Positions 41,258 through 51,126 of a DNA stretch of 64,000 nt are shown in pieces (the stretch's first letter is position 1; each line of letters opens with the position of its first letter). Under the pieces are notes generated by a model that was not told where the DNA came from, made no database searches, and saw nothing but the letters and a program-made list of their open reading frames with translations. This stretch comes from Streptomyces sp. PR69 (GTDB lineage Bacteria; Actinomycetota; Actinomycetes; Streptomycetales; Streptomycetaceae). The DNA lies in assembly GCF_026420845.1 (NCBI RefSeq), contig NZ_JAOWCB010000001.1, positions 62,001 to 126,000 on the forward strand, read 5' to 3'. A program made the translations under genes and the position numbers.

Positions 41258-42697
41258 GTGATCGCCCTCTCCCTCGCCGAGATCGCCGAAATCGTCGGCG
41301 GGCAGCCGCATGACATACCGGACCCGGAGCCACGGATCACCGGGCCCGTCGTGATCGACTCCCGCGCCGTGGAAGCAGGCGCGCTGTTCGCCGCCTTCCA
41401 GGGCGAGCGGGTCGACGGCCACGACTACGCCGAACGCGCCGTCGCGGCCGGCGCCGCGGCCGTGCTGGCCAACCGCCCCGTCGGCGTACCCGCGATCGTC
41501 GTCGACGACGTCCAGAGAGCCCTCGGCGCACTCGCCCGCGCCGTGGTCACCCGGCTCGGCGTCGACGTCGTCGCCCTTACCGGCTCGGCCGGCAAGACCT
41601 CCACCAAGGACCTGATCGCCCAGGTCCTTCAGCGGCATGCGCCCACGGTCTTCACACCGGGCTCCCTCAACAACGAGATCGGACTGCCGCTCACCGCGCT
41701 GCGCGCCGACGAGGACACCCGGCACCTCGTGCTGGAGATGGGCGCCCGCCGCATCGGCCACATCCGCTATCTCACTTCACTGACCCCGCCGCGCATCGGC
41801 CTCGTGCTGAACGTCGGCACCGCCCACATCGGCGAGTTCGGCGGCCGCGAGCAGATCGCCCGGGCCAAGGGCGAACTCGTCGAGGCCCTGCCCGCCGCCG
41901 ACGCGGGCGGCGTCGCCGTGCTCAACGCCGACGACCCGCTCGTCCGCGCCATGGCCGCCCGCACCAGCGCCCGCACCGTGCTGTTCGGAGAGGCCGACGA
42001 CGCACACGTACGCGCCGAGAATGTCCGGCTCACCGAGCACGGTCAGCCCGCCTTCACGCTTCACACACCCACCGGGTGCAGTGACGTGACCATGCGGCTG
42101 TACGGTGAGCACCACGTGTCGAACGCGCTCGCCGCGGCCGCCGTCGCCCATGAGCTGGGCATGTCCGTCGACGAGATCGCGCTCGCGCTCTCCGAGGCGG
42201 GCGCCCTGTCCCGCTGGCGTATGGAGGTCACCGAGCGTCCGGACGGCGTGACGGTCGTCAACGACGCCTACAACGCGAACCCCGAGTCCATGCGTGCCGC
42301 GCTGCGTGCACTGGCCGCGATGGGCGAAGCCGCGCGGGCACGGGGAGGGCGGACGTGGGCGGTGCTCGGCCAGATGGCCGAGCTGGGCGGCGCAGCGCTC
42401 GCCGAGCACGACGCGGTCGGACGGCTCGCCGTCCGGCTCAACGTCAGCAAGCTCGTCGCGGTCGGGGGCAGGGAAGCGTCCTGGCTGCAACTGGGCGCCT
42501 ATAACGAGGGTTCGTGGGGTGAGGAGTCGGTGCACGTGTCCGACGCACAGGCGGCGGTCGACCTGTTGCGCAGTGAGCTGCGGCCAGGCGACGTCGTACT
42601 GGTGAAGGCTTCCAGGTCGGCCGGGCTGGAGCGGGTCGCAGCGGCCCTGCTTGAGAACCCGGCGGCGGCCTCGGAAGGTGAGGTCGCCGGCCGATGA
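41258..42697 (+). CDS. murF: UDP-MurNAc-tripeptide:D-Ala-D-Ala ligase MurF
   Basis: 479 residues. ATP site [14 protein letters not shown], then [37 protein letters not shown], and [15 protein letters not shown] in the C-terminal domain. It completes the UDP-MurNAc-pentapeptide. GTG 41258 is 4 nt after murE; its stop overlaps the mraY ATG (ATGA), so the genes are coupled. Confidence 0.97.
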   Translation: MIALSLAEIAEIVGGQPHDIPDPEPRITGPVVIDSRAVEAGALFAAFQGERVDGHDYAERAVAAGAAAVLANRPVGVPAIVVDDVQRALGALARAVVTRLGVDVVALTGSAGKTSTKDLIAQVLQRHAPTVFTPGSLNNEIGLPLTALRADEDTRHLVLEMGARRIGHIRYLTSLTPPRIGLVLNVGTAHIGEFGGREQIARAKGELVEALPAADAGGVAVLNADDPLVRAMAARTSARTVLFGEADDAHVRAENVRLTEHGQPAFTLHTPTGCSDVTMRLYGEHHVSNALAAAAVAHELGMSVDEIALALSEAGALSRWRMEVTERPDGVTVVNDAYNANPESMRAALRALAAMGEAARARGGRTWAVLGQMAELGGAALAEHDAVGRLAVRLNVSKLVAVGGREASWLQLGAYNEGSWGEESVHVSDAQAAVDLLRSELRPGDVVLVKASRSAGLERVAAALLENPAAASEGEVAGR

Positions 42698-43764
42698 GGC
42701 AGATCCTCTTCTCCGGAGCCATCGGGCTCTTTCTGACACTGATCGGCACCCCGCTGCTGATCAAGCTGCTGGCGCGCAAGGGATACGGGCAGTTCATCCG
42801 GGACGACGGCCCGCGCACCCACGGCAGCAAGAAGGGCACGCCCACCATGGGCGGCATCTCCTTCATCCTGGCCACGCTCATCGCCTATGCGCTGGCCAAG
42901 GTCATCACCGGCGAGGACCCCTCGTACTCGGGTCTGCTGGTGCTGTTCCTGATGGCCGGCATGGGCCTCGTCGGCTTCCTCGACGACTACATCAAGATCG
43001 TCAAGCAGCGTTCGCTCGGCCTGCGGGCCAAGGCCAAGATGGCGGGCCAGCTGATCGTCGGCATCGCCTTCGCCGTGCTGGCGCTGCAGTTCTCGGACAA
43101 GCGGGGGCTGACGCCCGCGTCCACCAAGCTGTCGTTCATCACCGACTTCGGCTGGACCATCGGCCCGGTGCTGTTCGTGGTCTGGGCGCTGTTCATGATC
43201 CTGGCCATGTCGAACGGCGTAAACCTGACGGACGGTCTGGACGGCCTCGCGACCGGCGCGTCCGTGATGGTCTTCGGCGCGTACACCTTCATCGGGCTCT
43301 GGCAGTTCCAGGAGTCGTGCGCCAACGCCGAGACCCTGACCAACCCCAACGCCTGCTTTGAGGTGCGCGACCCGCTCGACCTCGCGGTCGTCGCCTCCGC
43401 GCTGATGGGCGCCTGCTTCGGCTTCCTGTGGTGGAACACCTCGCCCGCGAAGATCTTCATGGGCGACACCGGCTCGCTGGCCCTCGGCGGCGCGCTCGCG
43501 GGTCTGGCGATCACCTCCCGCACCGAGCTGCTGCTCGCGCTCCTCGGCGGGCTCTTCGTACTGATCACCATGTCGGTCGTCATCCAGGTCGGCTCCTTCC
43601 GGATGACCGGGAAGCGGGTCTTCCGGATGGCCCCGCTGCAGCACCACTTCGAACTCAAGGGGTGGTCGGAGGTCCTGGTCGTGGTCCGGTTCTGGATCAT
43701 TCAGGGCATGTGCGTCATCGTGGGTCTGGGACTCTTCTACGCAGGCTGGGCGGCCGACAAGTGA
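42694..43764 (+). CDS. mraY: Phospho-MurNAc-pentapeptide translocase MraY
   Basis: 356 residues, ten transmembrane helices. Conserved catalytic Asp motifs: [29 protein letters not shown] and [15 protein letters not shown], plus the late-loop [15 protein letters not shown]. It transfers phospho-MurNAc-pentapeptide to undecaprenyl phosphate, forming lipid I at the inner membrane face. ATG 42694 overlaps murF; 10 nt before murD. Confidence 0.98.
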   Translation: MRQILFSGAIGLFLTLIGTPLLIKLLARKGYGQFIRDDGPRTHGSKKGTPTMGGISFILATLIAYALAKVITGEDPSYSGLLVLFLMAGMGLVGFLDDYIKIVKQRSLGLRAKAKMAGQLIVGIAFAVLALQFSDKRGLTPASTKLSFITDFGWTIGPVLFVVWALFMILAMSNGVNLTDGLDGLATGASVMVFGAYTFIGLWQFQESCANAETLTNPNACFEVRDPLDLAVVASALMGACFGFLWWNTSPAKIFMGDTGSLALGGALAGLAITSRTELLLALLGGLFVLITMSVVIQVGSFRMTGKRVFRMAPLQHHFELKGWSEVLVVVRFWIIQGMCVIVGLGLFYAGWAADK

Positions 43765-43774
43765 GGGCCGAGAG

Positions 43775-45202
43775 GTGAGTGGGCACCACTGGCAGGGCAA
43801 GCGCGTCACCGTCGCGGGGCTCGGGGTCTCCGGGATCCCGGCGGCGAAGGTGCTGCACGGCCTGGGCGCGGTCGTCACGGTCGTCAACGACGGCGACGAC
43901 GAGCGGGCCCGCGCCCAGGCCGCGGAGCTCCAGGCGGAAGGGATCTCCGTCCGCCTCGGCGACGGAGCGACCCTGCCCAAGGGCACGGAGCTGGTCGTCA
44001 CCGCACCCGGCTGGAAGCCCGACAAACCGCTGTTCGCCGCGGCCGCAGAGGCGGGCGTCGAAGTGTGGGGCGATGTCGAGCTGGCGTGGCGGCTGCGCGG
44101 CCTGGACGGCAAAGAGGCAGCGCCGTGGCTCGCGGTCACCGGCACCAACGGCAAGACCACGACCGTGCGGATGCTCGCGTCGATCCTCGAAGCCGCGGGC
44201 CTGAAGACCGCGGCTGTCGGCAACATCGGCGTCTCACTGCTGGACGCGGTGCTGGGCGACGAGAAGTACGACGTACTCGCCGTGGAGCTGTCCAGCTACC
44301 AGCTCCACTGGGCGCCGTCGCTGCGCGCACACTCCGCCGCGGTGCTCAACCTCGCGCCGGACCACCTCGACTGGCACGGCTCCATGGAGGCGTACGCCGC
44401 CGACAAGGGCCGCATCTACGAGGGCAACCGGGTCGCCTGCGTCTACAACGCCGCCGACCCCGCGACCGAGGACCTGGTGCGCGCGGCCGACGTCGAGGAG
44501 GGCTGCCGGGCGATCGGCTTCACCCTCTCCGCGCCCGGGCCCTCCCAGCTCGGCGTCGTCGAAGGGCTCCTCGTCGACCGCGCCTTCGTCCCGGACCGGC
44601 AGCGGCAGGCGCAGGAGCTCGCCGAGGTCGCCGACGTCCAGCCGCCCGCCCCGCACAACATCGCCAACGCCCTGGCGGCGGCCGCCCTCGCCCGCGCCTA
44701 CGGCGTCGAGCCCTCGGCCGTACGGGACGGACTGCGGGCCTTCCGCCCCGACGCGCACCGCATCGAGCATGTCGCCGAGGTCGACGGCGTCGCCTATGTC
44801 GACGACTCCAAGGCCACCAACACACACGCCGCCGAGGCGTCGCTCGCGGCGTACGAGCCGATCGTCTGGATCGCGGGCGGCCTGGCCAAGGGCGCGACCT
44901 TCGACGAACTCGTCCGGAAGTCTGCGAAGCGGCTGCGCGGCGTCGTCCTCATCGGCGCGGACCGGGAGCTGATCAGGGACGCCCTGGCGCGACACGCCCC
45001 CGAGGTCCCGGTCGTCGACCTCGACCGGACCGACACTGGGGCGATGCCGGCGGCGGTCCGCGAAGCGGCGGGGCTCGCCCGGCCGGGCGACACGGTGCTG
45101 CTGGCCCCGGCCTGTGCCTCGATGGACATGTTCGTCAACTACAACAAGCGAGGCGAGGCGTTCGCGGACGCGGTCCGCGAACTCGCCGCCGAGCGCGCCT
45201 GA
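43775..45202 (+). CDS. murD: UDP-MurNAc-L-Ala:D-Glu ligase MurD
   Basis: 475 residues. ATP site VTGTNGKTTTVRMLASIL, VELSSYQLHW, NLAPDHLDWHGS and the C-terminal YVDDSKATNTHAAEASL. It adds D-Glu to UDP-MurNAc-L-Ala. GTG 43775 sits in a GAGAGGTGAG context. As in other actinobacteria it follows mraY although it acts earlier in the pathway. A 68-bp gap separates it from the long ftsW frame. Confidence 0.97.
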   Translation: MSGHHWQGKRVTVAGLGVSGIPAAKVLHGLGAVVTVVNDGDDERARAQAAELQAEGISVRLGDGATLPKGTELVVTAPGWKPDKPLFAAAAEAGVEVWGDVELAWRLRGLDGKEAAPWLAVTGTNGKTTTVRMLASILEAAGLKTAAVGNIGVSLLDAVLGDEKYDVLAVELSSYQLHWAPSLRAHSAAVLNLAPDHLDWHGSMEAYAADKGRIYEGNRVACVYNAADPATEDLVRAADVEEGCRAIGFTLSAPGPSQLGVVEGLLVDRAFVPDRQRQAQELAEVADVQPPAPHNIANALAAAALARAYGVEPSAVRDGLRAFRPDAHRIEHVAEVDGVAYVDDSKATNTHAAEASLAAYEPIVWIAGGLAKGATFDELVRKSAKRLRGVVLIGADRELIRDALARHAPEVPVVDLDRTDTGAMPAAVREAAGLARPGDTVLLAPACASMDMFVNYNKRGEAFADAVRELAAERA

Positions 45203-45270
45203 CGGCCCGTCCCGCACGGGCCGCCGGCCTGAGGCCGCCCGCGCGAGCACGACTGGAGGGGACAGCGACC

Positions 45271-47622
45271 ATGCCGCCCGACGACATCGTGCGCCCCCGC
45301 CCACCCGGGGGCGCTGCCCCCGCACCCCCACAGGCTGCCCCGCAGGGCCGCGCAAAGGCCGCCGCCTTGCGTCCCCCGACCACCGGAGCGCCCACCCCCA
45401 CAGCGACCGCGTCGCAGGGTGCCCCCCGTCGTGCCCTCGAAGCCCAGGCGGCCGCCGACGGCGCTGGTCCGGCTGCCTGCGCCTCGCCTCCGTCCTGGGG
45501 CGATGCCCCCGGTGCTCTGCGTGCCGGGGCTACCCGGGCGGTGTCGCCGTCGTCCGGCGAGGCAGTGCCCCCGCGCCCGTGGAGGCCCACTGCGACCGGC
45601 CGGCCCGGCGGGTCCGTGTCACCTGGCCCGTCGGGGGGCGGCGCGCCGCCCGTACCGGCGGGGGCCGTGGCGCGGGGTGGCGTCCACTGTGTGCTCGAAG
45701 TCCGGGACGGCGGCAGTCATCCGGTCCCCGGCACCGAGCCTGCCGCCCCGGCTGCGGGGTGCTCGTGTCCGTCGGCAGGACTTCCGGCCGCCGAGGTTCA
45801 TCCCGCCCCGGGGGGCGGTGCGGCCCGCGGCGGCCCGGTGGCGCCGACGGGTGTCGAGCACCGCACCGAAGCCGTACGGGGTGCGGGAGCCGGGGGCGAC
45901 ACGGTGCGCGGCCGGGAGACGCGGCTCGGTTCCGGTCACCCGGCGACCGCGAGCCGGGAGACCGCCGGCGGTCCCGTCCCGGACGCCGGAACGGCCGCCC
46001 CCGCACCTCGTCCGCCGGGGGGCGGTCCCGGTGTCCGCCGCGCCCCAGGGCACACCGCGTGGACCGCACCGCCGGACTCCGTCCAGGGCGGTGCCGGCGC
46101 CAGGCCGGGGGACCCCGGGCCGCCGGGAGCCGGGGGCGACACGGCTGCGACTGCGATGGCCCAGGGCGTCGCCGAGGTCCGGGCCGCGGGCCGGGGCCTG
46201 TGGGAGCAGCTCGCGGCGTCGGCGCAGCGCGTGCTGCCCGTACTCGCACCCGTACCTGTACCCGTACCCGCCCTCGCCGGAGGCGGGCTCGTGCTGCGCA
46301 GCAGGACCCCGGCGGCGGCGCGGCGGCCCTCCGCACCCCGCGCCGGCGGGCGCGGACGCACCCCGGGCGGCCGCGGCCCCGTCGGGCTCGGGCGGGTGCG
46401 GAAGCTGTATGAGCAGGCCAGACGGGCCTGGGACCGGCCGCTGACCGCGTACTATCTGATCCTCGGCAGCTCCCTGCTGCTCACTGTGCTCGGCCTGGTC
46501 ATGGTCTACTCCGCATCGATGATCCAGGCGCTGAATCTGTCGCTTCCGGCCTCGTACTTCTTCCGCAAGCAGTTCCTCGCCGCCGTCCTGGGCGCGGGGC
46601 TGCTCTTCCTGGCCTCCCGGATGCCGGTCAGACTCCACCGGGCGCTGTCCTACCCCCTCCTCATGGGCGCGGTCTTCCTGATGGTGCTCGTCCAGATCCC
46701 GGGGATAGGGCACGCCGTCAACGGCAATCAGAACTGGATCCACCTCGGCGGCCCCTTCCAGCTTCAGCCCAGCGAGTTCGGCAAGCTGGCGCTGATCCTG
46801 TGGGGCGCGGATCTGCTCGCCCGCAAGAGCGACAGACGGCTGCTGACCCAGTGGAAGCATCTGCTGGTGCCGCTCGTCCCCGTGGCCTTTATGCTCCTCG
46901 GCCTGATCATGCTCGGCGGGGACATGGGCACGGCCATGATCCTCACCGCCATCCTCTTCGGGCTGCTCTGGCTTGCCGGGGCCCCCACCAGGCTCTTCGT
47001 CGGCGTGCTCGCCATCGCGGGGGCCGTCGGCGCGCTGCTGATCGGCACCAGTGAGAACCGGATGGACCGGCTCTCCTGCGTCGGCGCGATCGAGCTGGGC
47101 CCCAAAGGCGAGTGCTGGCAGGCCGTGCACGGCCTCTATGCTCTTGCCTCCGGCGGATGGTTCGGTTCCGGTCTCGGTGCGAGTGTGGAAAAATGGGGCC
47201 AACTCCCCGAACCGCACACCGACTTCATCTTCGCCATCGCCGGGGAGGAACTGGGCCTGGCGGGGACGCTGTCGGTGCTCGTTCTGTTCGCGGCTCTAGG
47301 CTATGCGGGTATCCGCGTGGCCGGACGCACGGAGGACTCCTTCGTACGGTACGCGGCGGGAGGAGTGACCACCTGGATCACGGCCCAGGCCGTGGTCAAC
47401 ATCGGTGCGGTGCTCGGTCTGCTGCCGATCGCCGGTGTCCCGCTCCCGCTGTTCTCCTACGGAGGGTCGGCGCTGCTGCCGACGATGTTCGCCGTCGGGC
47501 TGCTGATCGCCTTCGCGCGTCAGGATCCCGCCGCGAAAGCGGCCCTGGCCATGCGGAGGCCCGGGGTGAGATGGAAGACGATGAGACGGCGCGTCAAGCA
47601 GCGTCCGTCCGGAGAGCGGTGA
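45271..47622 (+). CDS. ftsW: Septal glycosyltransferase FtsW with unusual long N-terminal extension
   Basis: The SEDS core runs from about base 46395: VRKLYEQARRAWDRPLTAYY, about ten transmembrane helices, GNQNWIHLGGPFQLQPSEFG and PLPLFSYGGSALLPT. It polymerises lipid II with FtsI. The frame is open back to ATG 45271 (GGAGGGGA upstream), which would give 783 residues with about 375 Pro/Gly/Ala-rich residues before the core. In the five 60-base lines 45841-46140 I count 18 A/T among 100 third positions, weaker bias than in neighbours. An internal ATG at 46156 would give 488 residues, nearer the family length but without a ribosome-binding site. Core certain, start uncertain. Confidence 0.85.
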   Translation: MPPDDIVRPRPPGGAAPAPPQAAPQGRAKAAALRPPTTGAPTPTATASQGAPRRALEAQAAADGAGPAACASPPSWGDAPGALRAGATRAVSPSSGEAVPPRPWRPTATGRPGGSVSPGPSGGGAPPVPAGAVARGGVHCVLEVRDGGSHPVPGTEPAAPAAGCSCPSAGLPAAEVHPAPGGGAARGGPVAPTGVEHRTEAVRGAGAGGDTVRGRETRLGSGHPATASRETAGGPVPDAGTAAPAPRPPGGGPGVRRAPGHTAWTAPPDSVQGGAGARPGDPGPPGAGGDTAATAMAQGVAEVRAAGRGLWEQLAASAQRVLPVLAPVPVPVPALAGGGLVLRSRTPAAARRPSAPRAGGRGRTPGGRGPVGLGRVRKLYEQARRAWDRPLTAYYLILGSSLLLTVLGLVMVYSASMIQALNLSLPASYFFRKQFLAAVLGAGLLFLASRMPVRLHRALSYPLLMGAVFLMVLVQIPGIGHAVNGNQNWIHLGGPFQLQPSEFGKLALILWGADLLARKSDRRLLTQWKHLLVPLVPVAFMLLGLIMLGGDMGTAMILTAILFGLLWLAGAPTRLFVGVLAIAGAVGALLIGTSENRMDRLSCVGAIELGPKGECWQAVHGLYALASGGWFGSGLGASVEKWGQLPEPHTDFIFAIAGEELGLAGTLSVLVLFAALGYAGIRVAGRTEDSFVRYAAGGVTTWITAQAVVNIGAVLGLLPIAGVPLPLFSYGGSALLPTMFAVGLLIAFARQDPAAKAALAMRRPGVRWKTMRRRVKQRPSGER

Positions 47623-47628
47623 ATTTCG

Positions 47629-48714
47629 GTGCATGTCGTACTCGCCGGCGGGGGGACCGCCGGCCACATCGAGCCCGCGCTCGCCCTCGCGGACGCCCTG
47701 CGCAGGCAGGACCCGACCGTGGGGATCACGGCACTCGGCACGGAGCGCGGCCTGGAGACCAGGCTCGTGCCGGAGCGGGGCTATGAGCTGGCCCTCATCC
47801 CCGCCGTGCCGCTGCCGCGCAAGCCCACACCCGAGCTGATCACCGTGCCCGGGCGGCTGCGCGGCACCATCAAGGCGGCCGAGCAGGTCCTGGAGCGCAC
47901 CAAGGCCGACTGCGTCGTCGGCTTCGGCGGCTATGTGGCGCTGCCCGGCTATCTGGCCGCCAAGCGCCTCGGCGTGCCCATCGTGATCCACGAGGCCAAT
48001 GCCCGGCCGGGGCTCGCCAACAAGATCGGCTCCCGGTACGCGAGCCGGGTCGCGGTCTCCACCCCCGACAGCAAGCTGCGCGACGCCCGCTATATCGGCA
48101 TCCCGCTGCGCCGCTCCATCGCCACCCTCGACCGCGCACAGGTGCGCCCGGAGGCGCGCGCCGCCTTCGGGCTCGACCCCCATCTCCCCACGCTTCTGGT
48201 CTCCGGCGGCTCCCAGGGCGCGCGCCGCCTCAACGAGGTCGTCCAGCAGATCGCCCCGGTGCTCCAGCGCTCCGGCATCCAGATCCTGCACGCGGTCGGC
48301 CCCAAGAACGAAGTGCCACACGTGGACAACATGCCCGGGATGCCGCCGTATATCCCGGTACCGTACGTGGACCGGATGGATCTCGCCTACGCCGCGGCCG
48401 ACATGATGCTCTGCCGCGCGGGAGCGATGACCGTCGCCGAACTCTCCGCCGTCGGGCTTCCCGCCGCCTATGTCCCGCTGCCGATCGGCAACGGCGAACA
48501 GCGGCTCAACGCCCAGCCGGTGGTCAAGGCCGGCGGCGGGCTGCTGGTCGACGACGCCGAGCTGACCCCCGAGTGGGTGCAGAGCAATGTGCTCCCGGTG
48601 CTCGCCGATCCGCACCGGCTGTACGAGATGTCCCGCGCGGCCTCGGAGTTCGGCCGCAGGGACGCCGACGAGCTGCTCGTCGGCATGGTGTACGAGGCGA
48701 TCTCCGCACGCTGA
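47629..48714 (+). CDS. murG: Lipid II synthase MurG (GlcNAc transferase)
   Basis: 361 residues of GT-B fold. N-terminal [45 protein letters not shown], and C-terminal [31 protein letters not shown] and [13 protein letters not shown]. It adds GlcNAc to lipid I on the inner membrane face. The first codon is GTG 47629, 6 nt after the ftsW stop. 61 bp before ftsQ. Confidence 0.97.
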   Translation: MHVVLAGGGTAGHIEPALALADALRRQDPTVGITALGTERGLETRLVPERGYELALIPAVPLPRKPTPELITVPGRLRGTIKAAEQVLERTKADCVVGFGGYVALPGYLAAKRLGVPIVIHEANARPGLANKIGSRYASRVAVSTPDSKLRDARYIGIPLRRSIATLDRAQVRPEARAAFGLDPHLPTLLVSGGSQGARRLNEVVQQIAPVLQRSGIQILHAVGPKNEVPHVDNMPGMPPYIPVPYVDRMDLAYAAADMMLCRAGAMTVAELSAVGLPAAYVPLPIGNGEQRLNAQPVVKAGGGLLVDDAELTPEWVQSNVLPVLADPHRLYEMSRAASEFGRRDADELLVGMVYEAISAR

Positions 48715-48775
48715 GGCGCGCGGGCGCTTCCCCGGGAGGCACCCCGGGGAAGCCGGGCCGGAAGGAGACCGGAGC

Positions 48776-49624
48776 GTGGCCGGACGGACTGCTGCCGCAC
48801 AGCGCGGCGAACGGGCACGCTCCGACGAGCGGTCAGGTTCCGGCTCTGGTTCCGGCTCCGGCTCCGGCTCTGGTTCCGGCCCGGTCCGCCCGCCGCGTCC
48901 TGCGTACCCCGCCCGCCGCCGGCTGCCCGGCCCCCGCGCCCTGCTCATCGCCGTCGCCGTGCTGGCCCTGACCGCCGGCGCGGTCTGGGCGCTGTACGGC
49001 TCGCAGTGGCTGCGGGTGGAGCGGGTGCGCACCGACGGCGTCCAGGTGCTCACCCCGGGGGAGGTGCGGGCGGCCGCCGAGGTTCCCATGGGCGCACCGC
49101 TGGCCTCGGTGGACACGGACGCCGTCGAGGAGCGGCTGCGCAAGCGGCTCCCGCGCATCGACTCGGTGGACGTGGTGCGGTCGTGGCCGCACACCGTCGT
49201 TCTCGAGGTGAGCGAGCGCCGGCCCGTCCTGCTGCTGGAGAAGGGCGGCGCATTCGTGGAAGTGGACGCCAAGGGCGTCCGGTTCGCGACGGTGGCCAAG
49301 GCCCCCCGGGGTGTGCCGCTCCTGGAACTCGAAGCGGACTCCTCGCCGAGTCTGCGGCGCTTCGGCGTCGAACGGCTCGTCATGGAAGCCGTACGGGTCC
49401 GGGGCGAGCTGCCCGCCGATGTCGCCGAGGAGACCCGCAGCATCGCGGTGCGCTCATACGACCATATTTCAGTCGAGTTGACCGGCGGCCGTACCGTGGT
49501 GTGGGGGAGCGGTGAGCAGGGAACCGCGAAGGCACGGGCGCTCACCGCGCTGATGAAAGCACAGCCAGGTGCGCGGCACTTCGATGTGAGCGCTCCTACC
49601 GCCCCTGCGGCAACGGGGAGTTGA
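48776..49624 (+). CDS. ftsQ: Division protein FtsQ (POTRA domain)
   Basis: 282 residues. The cytoplasmic start contains (Ser-Gly)8, then one transmembrane helix (ALLIAVAVLALTAGAVWALYG, about 60-80), a POTRA domain (WLRVERVRTDGVQVLTPGEV) and the FtsQ beta domain (LLELEADSSPSLRR to the C-terminus). It scaffolds the FtsQLB complex at the septum. GTG 48776 has GGAAGGAG 8 nt upstream. Confidence 0.92.
   Translation: MAGRTAAAQRGERARSDERSGSGSGSGSGSGSGSGPVRPPRPAYPARRRLPGPRALLIAVAVLALTAGAVWALYGSQWLRVERVRTDGVQVLTPGEVRAAAEVPMGAPLASVDTDAVEERLRKRLPRIDSVDVVRSWPHTVVLEVSERRPVLLLEKGGAFVEVDAKGVRFATVAKAPRGVPLLELEADSSPSLRRFGVERLVMEAVRVRGELPADVAEETRSIAVRSYDHISVELTGGRTVVWGSGEQGTAKARALTALMKAQPGARHFDVSAPTAPAATGS
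48833..48880 (+). repeat. Hexanucleotide repeat encoding (Ser-Gly)8 in ftsQ
   Basis: Eight imperfect GGYTCY-type units (Ser codons TCC/TCT, Gly codons GGC/GGT) in tandem within the cytoplasmic linker of FtsQ. The unit is a multiple of three, so copy-number change would lengthen the linker without a frameshift. Confidence 0.85.
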
Positions 49625-49740
49625 CGCGCATACGTGCTGGCCAGCACCCTGGTTGGTCAGCGCAAGCGCTGATCACATAGGGTGAAAAGAAAAACGGGAG
49701 GTTCGGCGTGTTCGTTGAACGTGCGCCGCTTGTCGACTTA

Positions 49741-49774
49741 GTGTCCTGTTCGGAAGAGTCCAGCGAACGGACAC
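49741..49774. promoter_or_regulatory. Inverted repeat with GACAC motifs upstream of ftsZ
   Basis: GTGTCCTGTTCG (49741-49752) and CGAACGGACAC (49764-49774) are complementary except for one bulged T. Each outer end carries GACAC (as GTGTC on the left). GACAC is the core recognised by the sporulation regulator WhiA in Streptomyces, and ftsZ is a known WhiA/WhiB target. The arms could bind protein or form a hairpin in the ftsZ leader. Confidence 0.55.
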
Positions 49775-49780
49775 ACTGGT

Positions 49781-49805
49781 AACCCTAAACTTCAACGTTA
49801 GGGTT
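49781..49805. promoter_or_regulatory. Second inverted repeat upstream of ftsZ
   Basis: AACCCTAA (49781-49788) and TTAGGGTT (49798-49805) form an exact 8-bp inverted repeat about 100 bp before the ftsZ start. It is AT-richer than its surroundings and lies within the region expected to hold the multiple ftsZ promoters. Confidence 0.5.
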
Positions 49806-49902
49806 TGGGTCGGCATTTCGGACCGTCCCCATCGGCATCCGTCGTCGCGGCGCGGGCAACCGCGAAGCGGCGACACGTAACTCGAGGCGAGAGGCCTTCG
49901 AC

Positions 49903-51126
49903 GTGGCAGCACCGCAGAACTACCTCGCAGTCATCAAGGTCATCGGTGTCGGCGGCGGTGGTGTCAATGCCATCAACCGAATGATCGAGGTCGGTCTCAA
50001 GGGCGTCGAGTTCATCGCGATCAACACAGACGCACAAGCCCTGTTGATGAGCGACGCCGACGTCAAGCTCGACGTCGGCCGCGAACTCACCCGCGGCCTG
50101 GGGGCCGGGGCCAACCCGGACGTCGGCCGGAAGGCGGCAGAGGACCACCGAGAGGAGATCGAGGAGGTCCTCAAGGGGGCCGACATGGTCTTCGTCACCG
50201 CGGGAGAGGGCGGCGGCACCGGCACCGGCGGCGCACCGGTCGTGGCCAACATCGCGCGCTCGCTGGGCGCGCTGACCATCGGCGTGGTCACCCGCCCCTT
50301 CACCTTCGAGGGCCGCCGCCGCGCCAACCAGGCAGAGGACGGCATCGCGGCCCTCCGCGACGAGGTCGACACCCTTATCGTCATCCCCAACGACCGGCTG
50401 CTGTCGATCTCGGACCGCCAGGTCAGCGTGCTGGACGCGTTCAAGTCCGCGGACCAGGTGCTCCTCTCCGGCGTCCAGGGCATCACCGATCTCATCACCA
50501 CGCCCGGCCTGATCAACCTGGACTTCGCCGACGTCAAGTCGGTCATGTCCGAGGCGGGTTCGGCGCTGATGGGCATCGGCTCCGCGCGCGGCGACGACCG
50601 TGCCGTGGCCGCGGCCGAGATGGCGATCTCCTCGCCGCTGCTGGAGGCGTCCATCGACGGCGCGCGCGGTGTGCTGCTGTCCATCTCCGGCGGCTCCGAC
50701 CTCGGACTCTTCGAGATCAACGAAGCGGCCCAGCTGGTGAGCGAGGCCGCCCACCCCGAGGCCAACATCATCTTCGGCGCGGTCATCGACGACGCGCTGG
50801 GCGACGAGGTGCGGGTCACCGTGATCGCCGCGGGCTTCGACGGGGGCCAGCCCCCCGCCCGCCGGGAGAATGTGATCGGCTCCTCCTCCACCAAGCGGGA
50901 GGAGCAGCCGGCGCCCGCTCCGGCGCGGACCCCCGCCGAGCCGCCGCGCACCTCCAGCGGTCTGGGCGCCGTGCCGCTGCGCGAGGAGCCGCCCGCCGCC
51001 CCGGCCGAGCCCGTCCCGGCGGCGAACGACCTCTCCGCCCCGGCCGCGTCCCCGCAGGTCCCGCCGGCCCGTCCGTACCAGGACAGCCCGGCGGAGGAGC
51101 TGGATGTCCCGGACTTTCTGAAGTGA
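49903..51126 (+). CDS. ftsZ: Cell division GTPase FtsZ
   Basis: 407 residues. [17 protein letters not shown], the tubulin signature [21 protein letters not shown] and [14 protein letters not shown] are intact. The C-terminal linker is Pro/Ala-rich and ends in the conserved DVPDFLK peptide, which binds SepF. GTG 49903 is preceded by GAGAGG. A 278-bp upstream region with two inverted repeats suggests independent, developmentally controlled promoters. Its stop overlaps the pgeF GTG. Confidence 0.98.
   Translation: MAAPQNYLAVIKVIGVGGGGVNAINRMIEVGLKGVEFIAINTDAQALLMSDADVKLDVGRELTRGLGAGANPDVGRKAAEDHREEIEEVLKGADMVFVTAGEGGGTGTGGAPVVANIARSLGALTIGVVTRPFTFEGRRRANQAEDGIAALRDEVDTLIVIPNDRLLSISDRQVSVLDAFKSADQVLLSGVQGITDLITTPGLINLDFADVKSVMSEAGSALMGIGSARGDDRAVAAAEMAISSPLLEASIDGARGVLLSISGGSDLGLFEINEAAQLVSEAAHPEANIIFGAVIDDALGDEVRVTVIAAGFDGGQPPARRENVIGSSSTKREEQPAPAPARTPAEPPRTSSGLGAVPLREEPPAAPAEPVPAANDLSAPAASPQVPPARPYQDSPAEELDVPDFLK

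Noticed and set aside
45419..46444. Alternative plus-strand frame (second frame) through the ftsW upstream segment
   Set aside because: In places its third positions are as GC-rich as real genes, but the product is Arg/Pro-rich, has no good ribosome-binding site and ends inside ftsW; not callable without data.
45619..47217. 532-codon minus-strand frame across ftsW
   Set aside because: Runs antisense through the conserved FtsW core, whose coding is certain.
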